64,000 bases of DNA from Pseudodesulfovibrio pelocollis (GCF_030282845.1 NZ_JASTWE010000013.1:1-64000), one strand, 5' to 3'. Positions 49,347-59,427 are shown, numbered from the stretch's first letter. Made by a program: numbers and translations. Notes: a model not told the origin generated them from the sequence alone.

Positions 49347-49877
49347 TCAGCCCAGGGTCTTCTTGCGCAACAGCCGGATGGCCCGGCGCTGGCGATAGCG
49401 CCTGATGATGAAAAGCGACAGGAAATAGGTGGCCACGGTGGCTGGAATGCCCACGGCCAACCCCCCGGCGAACATGACCAGGAACAGGTCCCAGCCCGCG
49501 TTGATGAGCTGCTCCATCTCCAGCCTGGAGGCATCAAAGGTCACACCCTCCACGCCGGTGACGGCCCGGCCCACCTTGAAGAGAAAGAAGTAGAACGGGA
49601 CCATGGTGGCCGCGTTGGAATAGCAGGTGGCCAGCCACGCGGCCAGTTTGTTGACCCGGAAGGCGAAGGCCAGGGCCACCACCACCACGGACTGGAAGGG
49701 CATGATGGGCATGGCCCCGATGAACATGCCAAGGGCCATGGCCGCGGCCAGATTGCGGGGCGATGAATTCTGCCGCATCAGGCGCAGATACCACAGACGG
49801 CTCCAGCGCTTGGCCCCGGTCCACCAGTCGGCCTTGCGCTGCCGAAGCGGTATCCTGTCTCGACGCGGTGCGTTCAA
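49347..49877 (-). CDS. DUF2062 membrane protein
   Basis: A 176-residue protein with three hydrophobic segments (about residues 46-72, 85-105 and 130-158). It has the DUF2062 pattern SSPRNLAAAMALGMFIGAMP and KLAAWLATCYSNAATMVPFY. The family has no assigned function. The start is a TTG at 49877, chosen because GGAG lies six bases upstream, overlapping the end of fusA; there is no ATG nearby. It ends the fusA transcript. A short hairpin (CTGGGC-TGAT-GCCCAG) overlaps its stop codon. Confidence 0.85.
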   Translation of the reverse strand: MNAPRRDRIPLRQRKADWWTGAKRWSRLWYLRLMRQNSSPRNLAAAMALGMFIGAMPIMPFQSVVVVALAFAFRVNKLAAWLATCYSNAATMVPFYFFLFKVGRAVTGVEGVTFDASRLEMEQLINAGWDLFLVMFAGGLAVGIPATVATYFLSLFIIRRYRQRRAIRLLRKKTLG

Positions 49878-49880
49878 GGG

Positions 49881-51932
49881 CTACTCCAGCACGTCGAAGC
49901 GGGAGAAGGTCATGACGAATCCGGCCCGGCCCTGGGTGGCGGAGCGCAGGTCGGTGGAAAAGCCGAAGAGTCGACCCAGCGGAGCCAGCCCCTGGACGAC
50001 CTTTTGCCCGGCCCGGTCAAGCATGTTTTCGATCTTGGCTCCCTTGGAGCCGAGCAGACCGACCACATCGCCAACGAACTCCTCGGGCACGGAAATCTCA
50101 AGCCACATGATGGGTTCGAGCAGCCGGGGCGTGGCGGCGGCCAGCGCGTCCTTGAGGGCCATCATGGCGGCCATGCGGTAGCCCACCGGACCGGACTCGC
50201 CATCTCTGCGCCCGAGGGCAAGCACCCGCACGCGGACATCCTGGACCGGGTATCCCCGGACCACGCCGCTTTGCAGACAGTCTGTCACGCCCTCTTCCAC
50301 GGCCGTCAGCCAGGGGGCGGGCCACTGGTCGGGATCGACCTCGAAGACGATGTCGCGGCCCTCGCCGCGGGCCAGGGGCTCCACGGACAGGGCCACCTCG
50401 CCAAAATGCGTCTCCTCGCCCAGTTCGCGCCGGAACTGCGCCTCGGCCCGCGCCCGGGCGGCCACGGTCTCGTGATAGACCACCTGGGGCTTGCCCGCGC
50501 GGGGGTCAAGCCTGTACTCGCGCCGCAGCCGCTCCAGGACCACCTCCAGGTGCAGTTCGCCCATGCCGGAGAGGATGATCTGCCCGGTCTCCTCGTCGTG
50601 CTTGAGGTCCAGGGTGGGGTCTTCGAGCAGGTATTTCTCCAGCACCTCGTCGAGCTTGTCGCCCTCCTCTGTGTTGCGCGGCTCGATGGCCAGGGAGATG
50701 ACCGGCTTGTAGTCGCCGATCTGCTCAAGCAGGATCGGAGCCTCGCGCAGACACAGGGTGTCGCCGGTGCGGGCGTACTTCATGCCCGCCGCGCCCACCA
50801 TGTCGCCCGCATAGGCGGTGTCGATCTTTTCCCTGCGGCCCGCGTGCAGGCGGAAGAGGCGGGCCACCCGCTCGTCCTGGTCCTGGGTGATGTTCCAGAC
50901 CGTGTCGCCCGCATTCAGCTGGCCCGAATACAGGCGCATCATGGCCAGCTTGCGGCCGGAATCCATGGTCACCTTGAAGACCAGGGCTGAAAGGGGTTCC
51001 TTGGCCGAGACGGGAAACGACTTCCGGTTGCCGGTTTCGGGGTCCACGCCCGTGGCCGGGGGCACGTCCAGGGGGCTTGGCAGATAGTCGCGGATGGCGT
51101 CCATCACCGGCTGCACGCCGATGTTGCGCAGGGCCGAGCCGACCAGCACGGGCACGATGGCCCGGGCCAGGGTGGCCTTGCGCAGGGCTGCGCGGACGCG
51201 CGCCGGATCCAGCGGCTCGCCCGAAAGGTAGATGTCGAAAATCTCCTCGTCCTGCTCGGCAGCGGCTTCGATGAGCCTGTCGCGCCAGGGAGCGACACGG
51301 TCACGCTCCTCTTCGGTGAGATCGGTGCGGGTGAACTCCAGGCCGCTCGTGGTCTGATCAAAGCGGTACTTTCGCATCTCCACCAGGTCGAAGACCCCCG
51401 CGAACTCGGTGCCCTCGCCCTCGGGAAACTGCACGGGCAGCGGATTGGCGCGCAGCTTGGTCCGGATGGACTCCACCACGGCCTCGAAATCGGCCCCGGG
51501 CCGGTCCATCTTGTTGACAAAGGCGAGCTTGGGCACATGGTAGGACTCGCTCTGCCGCCACACGGTCTCGGACTGGGGCTGGACGCCGCTGACCCCGCAG
51601 AACACGCCCACCGCGCCGTCGAGCACGCGCAGCGAGCGCTCCACCTCGATGGTGAAATCCACATGGCCGGGGGTGTCGATGATGTTGATCATGCACGGCC
51701 CCCACTGACAGGAGGTCACGGCCGAGGTGATGGTGATGCCGCGCTCCTGTTCCTCGGGCATGTAGTCCATGGTGGCGGTGCCCTCATGGACCTCGCCGAG
51801 CCGGTGGATCTTGCCGGAATAATACAGGATGCGCTCAGTCAGCGTGGTCTTGCCCGCGTCAATGTGGGCGATGATGCCGATATTGCGCAGTGCGGCGAGG
51901 GTTTTGGCCGAGGGGGCGTTGCTCTTGCTCAC
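49881..51932 (-). CDS. Elongation factor G paralogue
   Basis: A 683-residue translational GTPase of the EF-G class. It has G1 [14 protein letters not shown] (about residues 19-32), switch [13 protein letters not shown]3 DTPGHVDF and G4 NKMDRPG (about 142-148). Domains II-V include [14 protein letters not shown] (about 466-479) and the domain IV/V part. The gene is not in a str operon with ribosomal proteins; it lies between an unknown gene and DUF2062, so it is probably a second EF-G with a specialised role (recycling or stress). The start is GTG at 51932, with GGAG six bases upstream, just after the TGA of the preceding gene. Confidence 0.9.
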   Translation of the reverse strand: MSKSNAPSAKTLAALRNIGIIAHIDAGKTTLTERILYYSGKIHRLGEVHEGTATMDYMPEEQERGITITSAVTSCQWGPCMINIIDTPGHVDFTIEVERSLRVLDGAVGVFCGVSGVQPQSETVWRQSESYHVPKLAFVNKMDRPGADFEAVVESIRTKLRANPLPVQFPEGEGTEFAGVFDLVEMRKYRFDQTTSGLEFTRTDLTEEERDRVAPWRDRLIEAAAEQDEEIFDIYLSGEPLDPARVRAALRKATLARAIVPVLVGSALRNIGVQPVMDAIRDYLPSPLDVPPATGVDPETGNRKSFPVSAKEPLSALVFKVTMDSGRKLAMMRLYSGQLNAGDTVWNITQDQDERVARLFRLHAGRREKIDTAYAGDMVGAAGMKYARTGDTLCLREAPILLEQIGDYKPVISLAIEPRNTEEGDKLDEVLEKYLLEDPTLDLKHDEETGQIILSGMGELHLEVVLERLRREYRLDPRAGKPQVVYHETVAARARAEAQFRRELGEETHFGEVALSVEPLARGEGRDIVFEVDPDQWPAPWLTAVEEGVTDCLQSGVVRGYPVQDVRVRVLALGRRDGESGPVGYRMAAMMALKDALAAATPRLLEPIMWLEISVPEEFVGDVVGLLGSKGAKIENMLDRAGQKVVQGLAPLGRLFGFSTDLRSATQGRAGFVMTFSRFDVLE

Positions 51933-51933
51933 G

Positions 51934-52815
51934 TCACTCTCCGGTGGTCCAGGCGACGGACTGGTACTGGAAATGCTCCGGGTGCAGGTCGGGCCAGATC
52001 CAGCACCCCTCCTGCCCGGGACCGAAGACGACCCTGGCCCTGCCCAGCGTCTGTTCCGCCCGGGCCGCCGGGACGTAGGCCACCTCCATGATGGCGTCCA
52101 GGAAGTTGTCGAACCCGTCGCCTTCGTAGGAAAAATTCTCGGCGGGCAGCTCCGGTTCGACCCCGAAGACGCTGAATACGATGTCAGGATGGATGAAGGC
52201 CAGGGCCTCCAGGTCAAAGGTGTCCGGCCCCTCCATCCAGACAGCGGCGGCCCGGGTGTAGCGCGGCCGCCAAAAGGAGATGCGCGAAGCAGCCTGCAAC
52301 TCGTTGGTCTTGATGACCGCGGCCCTGGGGCCGAGCACGGCCACCGCGCCGGGGCGATTGGTCTCCCGCAGTTCGCCGAACAGCCGCCGGGCCTGTAGCT
52401 CGGACATGTCCACCACCTGTTCCTGCCCGGCCAGTTCGAGCCCGGTCAGGATGGCCTTGCGCCAGGGGGTGCCGTTGCTCACCCGCACGGCCAGGACGTT
52501 GCCGACCCCGACCGCGATGGGCGGTATCAACGCGGCCAGAAGCCGGGAGGGGGAGAACAGGCTGCCGTCAAAGAGAATCACGGCGAAATCCACGGCCTCG
52601 GCCACCTGGCGGGAATCAAAGCCCGAGCGCCAGCGCAGGGCCAGCTCGCCGCGCGTGGCCTTGCGCGGGCCGTACCAGTCGTGCAGCCGGGCGATGCCGG
52701 TCTTCATCCACGCCCTGTTGCGGTTCGAGATGTCGGCATAGGCACGCGCGAACAGCTCGTCGTCGGGGACAAGCTCGCCAACCCAGTCGGGAAAGGAAAA
52801 GGATGGATTTCGCAT
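51934..52815 (-). CDS. Conserved protein of unknown function (293 aa)
   Basis: I do not recognise a family. The protein is soluble. An N-terminal helical part has [20 protein letters not shown] and [21 protein letters not shown] central hydrophobic segment [20 protein letters not shown] is followed by [18 protein letters not shown]. The C-terminal third has [20 protein letters not shown]-like sequence and [17 protein letters not shown]. Its stop is two bases before the EF-G paralogue start, so the two are coupled. The distribution of such glycine-rich loops could fit an NAD- or nucleotide-binding fold, but this is a guess. Confidence 0.75.
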   Translation of the reverse strand: MRNPSFSFPDWVGELVPDDELFARAYADISNRNRAWMKTGIARLHDWYGPRKATRGELALRWRSGFDSRQVAEAVDFAVILFDGSLFSPSRLLAALIPPIAVGVGNVLAVRVSNGTPWRKAILTGLELAGQEQVVDMSELQARRLFGELRETNRPGAVAVLGPRAAVIKTNELQAASRISFWRPRYTRAAAVWMEGPDTFDLEALAFIHPDIVFSVFGVEPELPAENFSYEGDGFDNFLDAIMEVAYVPAARAEQTLGRARVVFGPGQEGCWIWPDLHPEHFQYQSVAWTTGE

Positions 52816-52851
52816 ACGCCGGATGCGGCATGGAGCCGCGCGGTTAACCGG

Positions 52852-53580
52852 TTACAGCCACTTCTTGAGCCAGAGCAGCCAACTGCCCTGGATACGCTGT
52901 CGCTCCTCCTCGGAGAGGGTCTTCTGGTACTCGAAATAGGAGTATTCCGCCCTGCCCCTGGCATAATCGCGCAGGTCCGGCACGTCCGGGAAGTTTTCCA
53001 CCACGTACTGATAGCGATGCCAGGCCGGGCCGTACTGGCCGGTTCGCCAGAAGAAATCGGCCACATAGACCTCGTGCTCGGACAGGATGCGGCGGCCCCT
53101 GACGATCATGTCCGCCGAGGCTTGGGCATACTCCGAATCCGGGTAGGTCTCCTGGAGCCGGTAGAAATACTCAAGCCCTTCCTTGATGTTCTCCTGCCTG
53201 CGGTCGATGGAGGTGAAGAGATTGAAGTCGGCATTGCCTATCTGGAAGAGGACATAGGGAATGGACTCGTGGCTCGGGTGCAGGGCCTCGAACTCCTTGT
53301 AGGCGTCCAGGGCCAGCAGGTATTCCTCGTCAAGGTAGTAGGCATCGCCAAGGCCAAGCTCCGCCCTCAGGGCATAGGGGCTGAAGGGGAACCGGTCCTT
53401 GAGCAGGGAGAAGTATTTCTGCGCGTCGTTGTATTCCTTGGCAGCCATGGCGTCCACGCCCGCCTCGTACAATTCCTGGGCGGTGTCCGTGGGCGGCGGC
53501 AGGAAATACATGTCGATCAGGGCGCAGCCCGACGCCAGCCAAAGAAAAAGAATGGACGCAATGAGACGGGACGACCGCAT
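52852..53580 (-). CDS. bamD: Outer membrane assembly lipoprotein BamD
   Basis: BamD is the essential TPR lipoprotein of the beta-barrel assembly machine in Gram-negative outer membranes. The 242-residue precursor has a lipobox LASGC (Cys at residue 19). TPR-like repeats follow: LYEAGVDAMAAKEYNDAQKY, YALRAELGLGDAYYLDEEYL, and later [25 protein letters not shown] precedes the ATG at 53580. Its presence confirms a diderm cell. It follows trxB and precedes the 293-residue unknown gene on the same strand. Confidence 0.93.
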   Translation of the reverse strand: MRSSRLIASILFLWLASGCALIDMYFLPPPTDTAQELYEAGVDAMAAKEYNDAQKYFSLLKDRFPFSPYALRAELGLGDAYYLDEEYLLALDAYKEFEALHPSHESIPYVLFQIGNADFNLFTSIDRRQENIKEGLEYFYRLQETYPDSEYAQASADMIVRGRRILSEHEVYVADFFWRTGQYGPAWHRYQYVVENFPDVPDLRDYARGRAEYSYFEYQKTLSEEERQRIQGSWLLWLKKWL

Positions 53581-53588
53581 GATGGCTC

Positions 53589-54509
53589 CTACTGGCCGAG
53601 CTGTTCGAGATAGGAGAAGGCGGCGGTGGCGGCGGTGGCGCCGTCGCCCACTGCCGAGGCCACCTGGCGGCACATCTTCGAGCGGATGTCGCCCGCCGCG
53701 AAGACGCCGGGGATGTTGGTGCGCATCTCCACATCGGTAATGACGCCGTTGCGGTCCTTTTCCACCGCCTCGGGCACGAAATCCATGATCGGCTCGAATC
53801 CGACAAAGATGAAGGCACCGTCCACGACCAACTGCCTGCGCTCGCCGCTTTTCAGGTCGTGCAGGGCCAGGGATTCGAGGTTGCTGTGGCCCACGATCTC
53901 CTCGACCACCGTGCTGCGCATCACCTCGATCTTCTCGTGGGTGAAGCACTTCTCTTGATAGCAGAGCAGGCCCCGGAAGTCGTCACGCCGGTGAATGAGG
54001 TAGATCTTGTTCACCAGCCGGGCCAGATACAGGGCCTCCTCCAGGGCGGAGTTGCCGCCGCCGATGACGGCCACGTCTTGGTCGCGGAAGAAGTTGCCAT
54101 CGCACAGGGCGCAATAGGACACGCCCCGGCCCACCAGCCGGTCCTCGCCGGGCACGCCGAGTTTGCGGTAGCGCGAACCGGTGGCGAGGATGATGGCCCG
54201 GGCCTGGATGACCTCCTCGCCCACCTTGATGGTGTGGATGGGCTGGCCCAACTCGATGCTCCTGACCTCGTCGTTGACGCGCTCAAGGGGATAGCTCTCC
54301 AGATGGGCGGCGAACTTGTCGGCCAGCTCCCACCCCTGAAGGCCCGAGGGAAACCCCGGGTAATTCTCTATCTCCGAGGTCATAAGCACCTGCCCGCCCG
54401 GGGAGAGCTTCTCCACCATGGCGGTCTTCACGCCCGCGCGCAAAAGATAAAGGGCAGCCGTCATCCCTGCCGGGCCGCCCCCTATGACAACGGCGTCATA
54501 CAACTTCAT
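53589..54509 (-). CDS. trxB: Thioredoxin reductase
   Basis: TrxB reduces thioredoxin with NADPH via FAD and a redox disulphide. The 306-residue protein has the FAD site AVVIGGGPAGMTAALYLLRAG (shown here as GGGPAGMTAA, about residues 10-19). It has the redox pair in YCALCDG (about 132-138, more often CATC in the family), the NADPH site VIGGGNSALEEAL (about 150-162) and the C-terminal GVFAAGDIR (about 274-282). It overlaps the region just after trxA, with three bases between stop and start. The trxA-trxB-bamD order suggests co-transcription. Confidence 0.95.
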   Translation of the reverse strand: MKLYDAVVIGGGPAGMTAALYLLRAGVKTAMVEKLSPGGQVLMTSEIENYPGFPSGLQGWELADKFAAHLESYPLERVNDEVRSIELGQPIHTIKVGEEVIQARAIILATGSRYRKLGVPGEDRLVGRGVSYCALCDGNFFRDQDVAVIGGGNSALEEALYLARLVNKIYLIHRRDDFRGLLCYQEKCFTHEKIEVMRSTVVEEIVGHSNLESLALHDLKSGERRQLVVDGAFIFVGFEPIMDFVPEAVEKDRNGVITDVEMRTNIPGVFAAGDIRSKMCRQVASAVGDGATAATAAFSYLEQLGQ

Positions 54510-54512
54510 CGA

Positions 54513-54833
54513 CTATAGCGCCTTCTTCGCGATCATTTCCTTGATGCTGCTCTTGGACACGGCTCCGGTGCTCTGGTCCACCACCTCGCCATCCTTGAAG
54601 AGAATCAGGGTGGGGATGGCGCGGATGCCGTACTTGCCGGGGGTGGCGGAGTTCTCGTCCACGTTCATCTTGACGATCTTGACCTGACCCGAATACTCCT
54701 CGGCCAGTTCGTCGATGACAGGCCCCATGGCCCGGCAGGGGCCGCACCAAGGGGCCCAGAAATCGATGAGAACAGGGACATCGCTCTGCAGAACTTCCTG
54801 CTCAAAATTACCGTCGGTGATCTGATTGGCCAT
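54513..54833 (-). CDS. trxA: Thioredoxin
   Basis: Thioredoxin is the main cytoplasmic dithiol reductant. The 106-residue protein has the active site [13 protein letters not shown] (CGPC, about residues 30-33), the cis-Pro in [13 protein letters not shown] (about 71-83) and normal length. AAGGAG precedes the ATG at 54833. It is the first gene of the trxA-trxB-bamD cluster and has a candidate promoter at 54962-54991. Confidence 0.97.
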   Translation of the reverse strand: MANQITDGNFEQEVLQSDVPVLIDFWAPWCGPCRAMGPVIDELAEEYSGQVKIVKMNVDENSATPGKYGIRAIPTLILFKDGEVVDQSTGAVSKSSIKEMIAKKAL

Positions 54834-54961
54834 GGAATTCTCCTTTTGCGCCGTCTCCCGCCATCGTGTCGCGGCCGTGTCGAGGACTCGACCCGGAAAC
54901 TGTCCCGAAACCGGGACCGAACGTGATAGCCGGAGGCGGCTCGGGTTCAAGATATTTTTCT

Positions 54962-54991
54962 AAAATATGTTTCGGAGCGCCCTGCTGTCAA
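54962..54991 (-). promoter_or_regulatory. Sigma-70-like promoter upstream of trxA
   Basis: On the minus strand a consensus TTGACA (54991-54986) is followed after 18 bases by TATTTT (54967-54962). A second, weaker pair, TTGAAC (54950-54945) and TATCAC (54928-54923) 16 bases apart, lies just downstream. Either could drive the trx operon. Confidence 0.45.
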
Positions 54992-55005
54992 GGCGCAGCC
55001 GATAA

Positions 55006-56100
55006 TTAACACTCCCCGGCCCGTTTGTCACCGCAAACGGACCAGTCCTCGGGGATCGCCCTGCCGCGCGGCACCGCCTCCAGACCGAGATCGTGACCAT
55101 ACCCGGCCCGTGCAAGAAGCCACCCGGCGTAGGCGATCATGGCCGCGTTATCCGTACACAGCGAAAGACCGGGCAGGGTCAGTTCCACCCCGGCCGCCCC
55201 GGCCACCTCGGCCATGGTCCGGCGCACGGCCGAGTTTGCGGCCACGCCCCCGGCCACGATCAGGCTGCGCACTCCATCCGTGCGCTTAAGGGCGCGCTCC
55301 ACCTTGATCTTCAGCGTCTGGGCCACGCTCCAGTTGAAGGAGGCGCAAACGCGGGCCAGCTCTTGCCTGCGCGCGCCGCTGACTCCGGCCAGCCCCTGGC
55401 CCCCGGCCATTTCGTCGAGGACCAGCCCGGGATGGGCGGCCACATGATTGGCCACCGCGGTCTTCAGGCCGCTGAAGCTGAAGTCCAGGTTGTCATTGTC
55501 CACGTAGGGACGCGGGAAGAGCGCAGTGTCCGGCTCTCCCTCGCTGGCGAGCATGTCGATGAAGCGGCCGCCGGGATAGACGATGTTGAGCAGCTTGGCC
55601 ACCTTGTCAAAGGCCTCACCGGCGGCGTCGTCCAGGGTGCGGCCCATCAGCTCGACGTCCGTGGCTGAACGCATGAGATAGATATGGGTATGCCCCCCCG
55701 AAACAAGCAGGCCCAGCGCCGGAAAGCGCAGCTCCCCTTCCAGGCCCGGGGCCAGCAGATGGGCCATGAGGTGGTTGACCCCGATGAGGGGCGCTCCCGT
55801 GGCCAGGGACAGCCCCTTGGCAAAGCTCAGACCCACCAGCAGGCTGCCGAGCAGCCCCGGCCCGCGCGCCACGGCGACCCGGTCGATGTCTGCCGGTGCC
55901 AGCCCGGTGTCGGCCATCAGTTCATCGAAAAGGCGCGGCAGCACGCGCAGATGCTCGCGCGAGGCGATCTCGGGCACCACGCCGCCAAAGAGCGCGTGGA
56001 CGTCGATCTGCGTGGCCAGACGCTCTGCGACCAGCCGCCCGTCCTCGACCAGGGCCACGGCGGTCTCGTCGCAGGAGGTCTCGATTCCGAGGATGCGCAT
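55006..56100 (-). CDS. tsaD: tRNA N6-adenosine threonylcarbamoyltransferase TsaD
   Basis: TsaD makes the t6A base at tRNA position 37 with TsaB and TsaE. The 364-residue ASKHA-fold protein begins [20 protein letters not shown]. It has the metal site [14 protein letters not shown] (HxxxH, about residues 108-121) and the catalytic [10 protein letters not shown] (about 133-142). [14 protein letters not shown] and [11 protein letters not shown] complete the set. Start and the stop of fbp overlap by one base (TAATG), so it is coupled to fbp. Confidence 0.96.
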   Translation of the reverse strand: MRILGIETSCDETAVALVEDGRLVAERLATQIDVHALFGGVVPEIASREHLRVLPRLFDELMADTGLAPADIDRVAVARGPGLLGSLLVGLSFAKGLSLATGAPLIGVNHLMAHLLAPGLEGELRFPALGLLVSGGHTHIYLMRSATDVELMGRTLDDAAGEAFDKVAKLLNIVYPGGRFIDMLASEGEPDTALFPRPYVDNDNLDFSFSGLKTAVANHVAAHPGLVLDEMAGGQGLAGVSGARRQELARVCASFNWSVAQTLKIKVERALKRTDGVRSLIVAGGVAANSAVRRTMAEVAGAAGVELTLPGLSLCTDNAAMIAYAGWLLARAGYGHDLGLEAVPRGRAIPEDWSVCGDKRAGEC

Positions 56101-57128
56101 TACCGGCTTTTCTTTCTTCGCTCGGCGTTGAAAATGTCCTGCACCACCCTGACATCGTTGAGGGAGCCACAGAAGAAAGGCACGCGCTGGTGCAGGTGAT
56201 CGGGTTCGATGTCGAGGATGCGGTTGGCCCCGTCAGTGGCCAGCCCGCCCGCCTGCTCCACGATGAAGGCCATGGGGTTGCATTCGCAGGTCAGGCGCAG
56301 CTTGCCAGTGGGCTTTTTCGGGTCGCGCAGGTCGGCGGGGTACATGAAAATGCCGCCGTACAGGAGATTGCGGTGAATGTCGGCCACCAGGGAGCCTATG
56401 TAACGGCCGCTGTAAGGCTTGTGCAGGGCGTTCTTGGGCGACTTGAAATAGTCCAGCGCCTTCTTGGTGTCGCGGTCCCAGTACCGCTCATAGCCCTCGT
56501 TGACCGAATATATCTTGCCCTGCTCCGGGATGCGGATGTTGGGATGCGAGAGCAGGAACTCGCCCACACTCGGGTCCAGGGTGAACCCGTGGACCCCGTC
56601 GCCCGAGGTGAACACAAGCATGGTGGACGAGCCGTAAAGAATGTATCCTGCCGCAACCTGCTCGCTGCCCTTCTGGAGCACATCGCTGGACATGAGCGGC
56701 CCCTGCGGGTCGCTCTTGCGCTTGAGGATGGAAAAGATGGTGCCGATGTTGACGTTGACGTCGATGTTGGACGAGCCGTCCAGGGGATCGAAGATGATGA
56801 TGTAGTCGCCGCGCGGCAGGGACTCGGGCACCTCGATGATGTCCGCGTTCTCCTCGGAGGCCATGGCGCAGAGTACGCCCGATCGCGCCAGCCGGTGGAT
56901 GAGGATACGGTTGGCGTAGTCGTCGAGTTTCTTGACCTCCTCGCCCTGGATGTTCACGTCGCCGGTGAAGCCGAGGATGTCCACCAGCCCGGCCTTGGTC
57001 ACCGCGCGGGTGATGATCTTGGCCGAAAGGACCAGTTCGTTGAAGAGCCGGGTGAACTGCCCGGTGGCCCCGGGGACCATCTTCTGGTGCAGGAGAATGT
57101 GCTCCGTCACCGTGACCTGCTGCGGCAT
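56100..57128 (-). CDS. fbp: Fructose-1,6-bisphosphatase class I
   Basis: FBPase catalyses the last regulated step of gluconeogenesis. The 342-residue form begins [16 protein letters not shown]. It has the metal-binding [14 protein letters not shown] (about residues 107-120), [12 protein letters not shown] and the C-terminal [17 protein letters not shown] block (about 287-303). Two starts have good ribosome sites: 57128 (AGGAAG) and 57155 (GGAGG, nine codons longer). I prefer 57128 because the family normally starts close to this point. Downstream tsaD overlaps by one base. Confidence 0.94.
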   Translation of the reverse strand: MPQQVTVTEHILLHQKMVPGATGQFTRLFNELVLSAKIITRAVTKAGLVDILGFTGDVNIQGEEVKKLDDYANRILIHRLARSGVLCAMASEENADIIEVPESLPRGDYIIIFDPLDGSSNIDVNVNIGTIFSILKRKSDPQGPLMSSDVLQKGSEQVAAGYILYGSSTMLVFTSGDGVHGFTLDPSVGEFLLSHPNIRIPEQGKIYSVNEGYERYWDRDTKKALDYFKSPKNALHKPYSGRYIGSLVADIHRNLLYGGIFMYPADLRDPKKPTGKLRLTCECNPMAFIVEQAGGLATDGANRILDIEPDHLHQRVPFFCGSLNDVRVVQDIFNAERRKKSR

Positions 57129-57179
57129 TGTCACTTCCTTTGTCCTCGGGTTCATGTACTCGCCTCCCCACGCGCTCAT

Positions 57180-57974
57180 CTAGAAGAACCACCAGGATTT
57201 TTTGGACGCCGTGGGGTCAACGCTTTCAGTGGCGTAGACATAGCTGCTGTCGCCGATGTAGCGCACAAGCCAGGTATAGTGTTTGTCCCCGACCTCCACC
57301 TGCCCTTCCACCTCTTTCCTGAGGATGTCCTCCCACGGCAGGGCGAGCAGGGACTCCTCGTCCACGTCAGCCCCGCGCGACCACACGCCGCCGCCAGGAT
57401 GGATGATGATCAGTTCCTCGGGCGAGGGGCTGAGGCCGAGCAGAGTCCGGGGATCAAAGCCCACGGCGATGAGGCCCCGAAACTCGACGTCCTTGAAATA
57501 GGGCCGCCCGATGTACAGTTCCGGGCCGAGATCGGAGTAGTCCACCACGGTCAGCAGGGTGATATCGCGCCAGACGGCCTCGAAGACGAGGGGATTCTCG
57601 ATCTTCTTCACCGGCACCTCGGGCTGCATGAAGATGATGTTTCCCTCATCATCGGTGACCAGAACGCGATGCGCCCAGGGGAACCGGGCCAACAGCAGGT
57701 CCATCCAGTCCACGTCCGGGATGGTGTCGGTACTGTTGACGAACCGGCCAAGGGAAGTCAGGGGGCCGTCCACGGGCGTGAAGAGCCGGGCCAGCTTCTC
57801 CTGGTTGGGATTGCTGAACTGGTAGCTGTCGGTGTCGATCTGCGGCGGCGGGTCAATGTAATCCTTGGTGGTTTCCCAGGATTTCTTGACATACTTGGTG
57901 GTCGATCTCCACGTGGAACAACCGGACAGGCTCAGGGCCAAAACCAAAAGCACGAATACGCTGGTATACTTCAT
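57180..57974 (-). CDS. Lipoprotein of unknown function (264 aa)
   Basis: A signal peptide with lipobox LSGC (Cys at residue 19) anchors the protein in the envelope. The mature part is mostly beta with acidic loops: FPWAHRVLVTDDEGNIIFMQ, DYSDLGPELYIGRPYFKDVE and PEELIIIHPGGGVWSRGADV. It has Cache/PAS-like character, but I cannot name a family. It ends TASKKSWWFF. It is co-directional with the TPR gene upstream and fbp downstream. The ribosome site is weak. Confidence 0.8.
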   Translation of the reverse strand: MKYTSVFVLLVLALSLSGCSTWRSTTKYVKKSWETTKDYIDPPPQIDTDSYQFSNPNQEKLARLFTPVDGPLTSLGRFVNSTDTIPDVDWMDLLLARFPWAHRVLVTDDEGNIIFMQPEVPVKKIENPLVFEAVWRDITLLTVVDYSDLGPELYIGRPYFKDVEFRGLIAVGFDPRTLLGLSPSPEELIIIHPGGGVWSRGADVDEESLLALPWEDILRKEVEGQVEVGDKHYTWLVRYIGDSSYVYATESVDPTASKKSWWFF

Positions 57975-58045
57975 CTATTACCGATTGAGCCACACGACTT
58001 GGCGCACTGCCGCACGGCAACGCCCCATGGCGTGGTCGAGGGTTG

Positions 58046-58837
58046 TCAATTCTGGACCCGGGCCTCGAAACGCGCGGCCAGGGTTTCAAGGGTGCTGATG
58101 AGGCGGTTCTTGGCATGGACGCCAAAGGCGTCATCGCGCCTGCCCGGCTCCGGGGCCTCGGCCTGCCGCGCCTCAAGTTCGGTGATGCGGGCGGAAAGTT
58201 CGCTGCGTCGCTCGTCCGAAACGGATGAATGCAGCAATTCGCGGTAGATTTCAAGGGCACCGGCCACATCGCCTTGGGAGGCGAGCAGATCGGCCATGGT
58301 CTTGGTGCGGAACGAGCCCATGCCGGGCCGGGCCGGTTCGCCCCGGTCGCGCCTGAGGGGGACGCCTGCGGCAGCAGGCAGATAGGACGGCGGCGGGCAG
58401 TCCGAGGGCGGGGGCAGCGGCGCGCCCACCAGCCGGTCGGCCAGGGTGCTGATGCCCTCGAAGACCACATCGGTCCACTTGATGGTATCGCCGGTGAGGT
58501 TGGACGACACGAGCATCAGGAAGACAGCCAGGTCGCGCTGGTCCGCAGGCAGGCTCCTGGCCCAGCCGCGCCAGAAGGCGGGATAGTCGCGCAGGGAGTT
58601 GGTCACGCGCTCAAGCGGCTCGTGCATCTCTTCCTCGCGGCCCAGCTCGGTCAGAAGCTCCACCAGGAGCATGCGCGCCTCCAGATAGTCAGGATGCCTG
58701 TCCAGGCCGCGCTTGAGGGTAATGACAGCGTCCTCGGGATTGCCGTTTTCCACAAACAGCTTGGCCAGGGCGAAGAAAATTCTCGACCCCGGCTCAAGAG
58801 AGAGAACTTCCTGATACCACTCAATTTTCTTGTTCAT
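58046..58837 (-). CDS. TPR-repeat protein
   Basis: A 263-residue protein with tetratricopeptide-type helices near the N terminus (EWYQEVLSLEPGSRIFFALA, AKLFVENGNPEDAVITLKRG, RHPDYLEARMLLVELLTELG). A Pro/Arg-rich linker follows (about residues 135-175). A second TPR-like stretch reads TKTMADLLASQGDVAGALEI. It is probably a scaffold. It overlaps the end of the FtsB/DivIC-like gene by 17 bases, which points to coupled translation. The start at 58837 has GGAG nine bases upstream. Confidence 0.83.
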   Translation of the reverse strand: MNKKIEWYQEVLSLEPGSRIFFALAKLFVENGNPEDAVITLKRGLDRHPDYLEARMLLVELLTELGREEEMHEPLERVTNSLRDYPAFWRGWARSLPADQRDLAVFLMLVSSNLTGDTIKWTDVVFEGISTLADRLVGAPLPPPSDCPPPSYLPAAAGVPLRRDRGEPARPGMGSFRTKTMADLLASQGDVAGALEIYRELLHSSVSDERRSELSARITELEARQAEAPEPGRRDDAFGVHAKNRLISTLETLAARFEARVQN

Positions 58838-59144
58838 GGACTGCGTCTCCCGGCTGGTTGGCGGTGTCGTCAGGAAATATGTATAGGATTTCGTCGCGTT
58901 TGACAAAGTTCATGCGCTCGCGAATGACCTTCTCCTGGTATGTCGGGTCCGACTTCAACCGGCGAATCTCCTGGCTCAGGTCCAGGCTCCTCCTGTCCAC
59001 CGCCTCGATGCGCCCCTGGAGCAACTCATAGCGGCTCTTGAGTTCCAGATAGGCAAAGACGCCCTGATCGCTCCAGATCAGCCTGAACAGCAGAAACAGA
59101 TTGATGAAGAGCAGCAGTGCAACGATGACGATACGCCCGTGCAT
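58821..59144 (-). CDS. FtsB/DivIC-like septum formation initiator
   Basis: A 107-residue bitopic protein. It has a short N terminus, one membrane helix (RIVIVALLLFINLFLLFRLI, about residues 4-23), then a periplasmic coiled coil (RYELLQGRIEAVDRRSLDLS) and the family end KVIRERMNFVKRDEILYIFP. Proteins of this class join FtsL and FtsQ at the division septum. The name ftsB is plausible but not certain from sequence alone. Confidence 0.9.
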   Translation of the reverse strand: MHGRIVIVALLLFINLFLLFRLIWSDQGVFAYLELKSRYELLQGRIEAVDRRSLDLSQEIRRLKSDPTYQEKVIRERMNFVKRDEILYIFPDDTANQPGDAVHEQEN

Positions 59145-59148
59145 AGCC

Positions 59149-59427
59149 CTACTGGAGCCTGCGCCCCGGCTTGGCCACCGCGCCCATCCGGCCCAGGGGC
59201 CCCTGCAACTCCCGCAGGAAGTTGGCCGTCGCGCTCTCGATGCGCACCACATCCTCCTCGCTCAATTCCACCTTGTCGATCTTTTCGAGAAAGGCCTTGA
59301 GCACGGTGAATTCGTCGAGCAGGGAATTGCCGTGCTCCAGCTTTTCCAGCTGGGGCTCCAGGTCCAGAATTGTCTGGAGGCAGTTCGTGATCCGCACGAG
59401 ATGATTAACGGAATTGTGGTCGCTCAT
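59149..59427 (-). CDS. Small helical protein of unknown function (about 92 aa)
   Basis: A mostly helical, acidic protein: LVRITNCLQTILDLEPQLEK, LLDEFTVLKAFLEKIDKVEL and RIESATANFLRELQGPLG. No family is recognised. It lies between pgsA and the FtsB-like gene on the same strand, and its stop is four bases before the next start. The start is uncertain between ATGs at 59436 and 59427; neither has a strong Shine-Dalgarno sequence. Confidence 0.7.
   Translation of the reverse strand: MSDHNSVNHLVRITNCLQTILDLEPQLEKLEHGNSLLDEFTVLKAFLEKIDKVELSEEDVVRIESATANFLRELQGPLGRMGAVAKPGRRLQ

Noticed and set aside
51933-52217. N-terminal extension of the EF-G paralogue
   Set aside because: It is an off-frame reading of the unknown upstream gene; EF-G homology begins near the GTG at 51932, which has GGAG upstream.
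52816-53949. N-terminal extension of bamD beyond the lipoprotein signal
   Set aside because: The upstream frame is an off-frame copy of the trxB end; the lipobox and AGGAG site place the true start at 53580.
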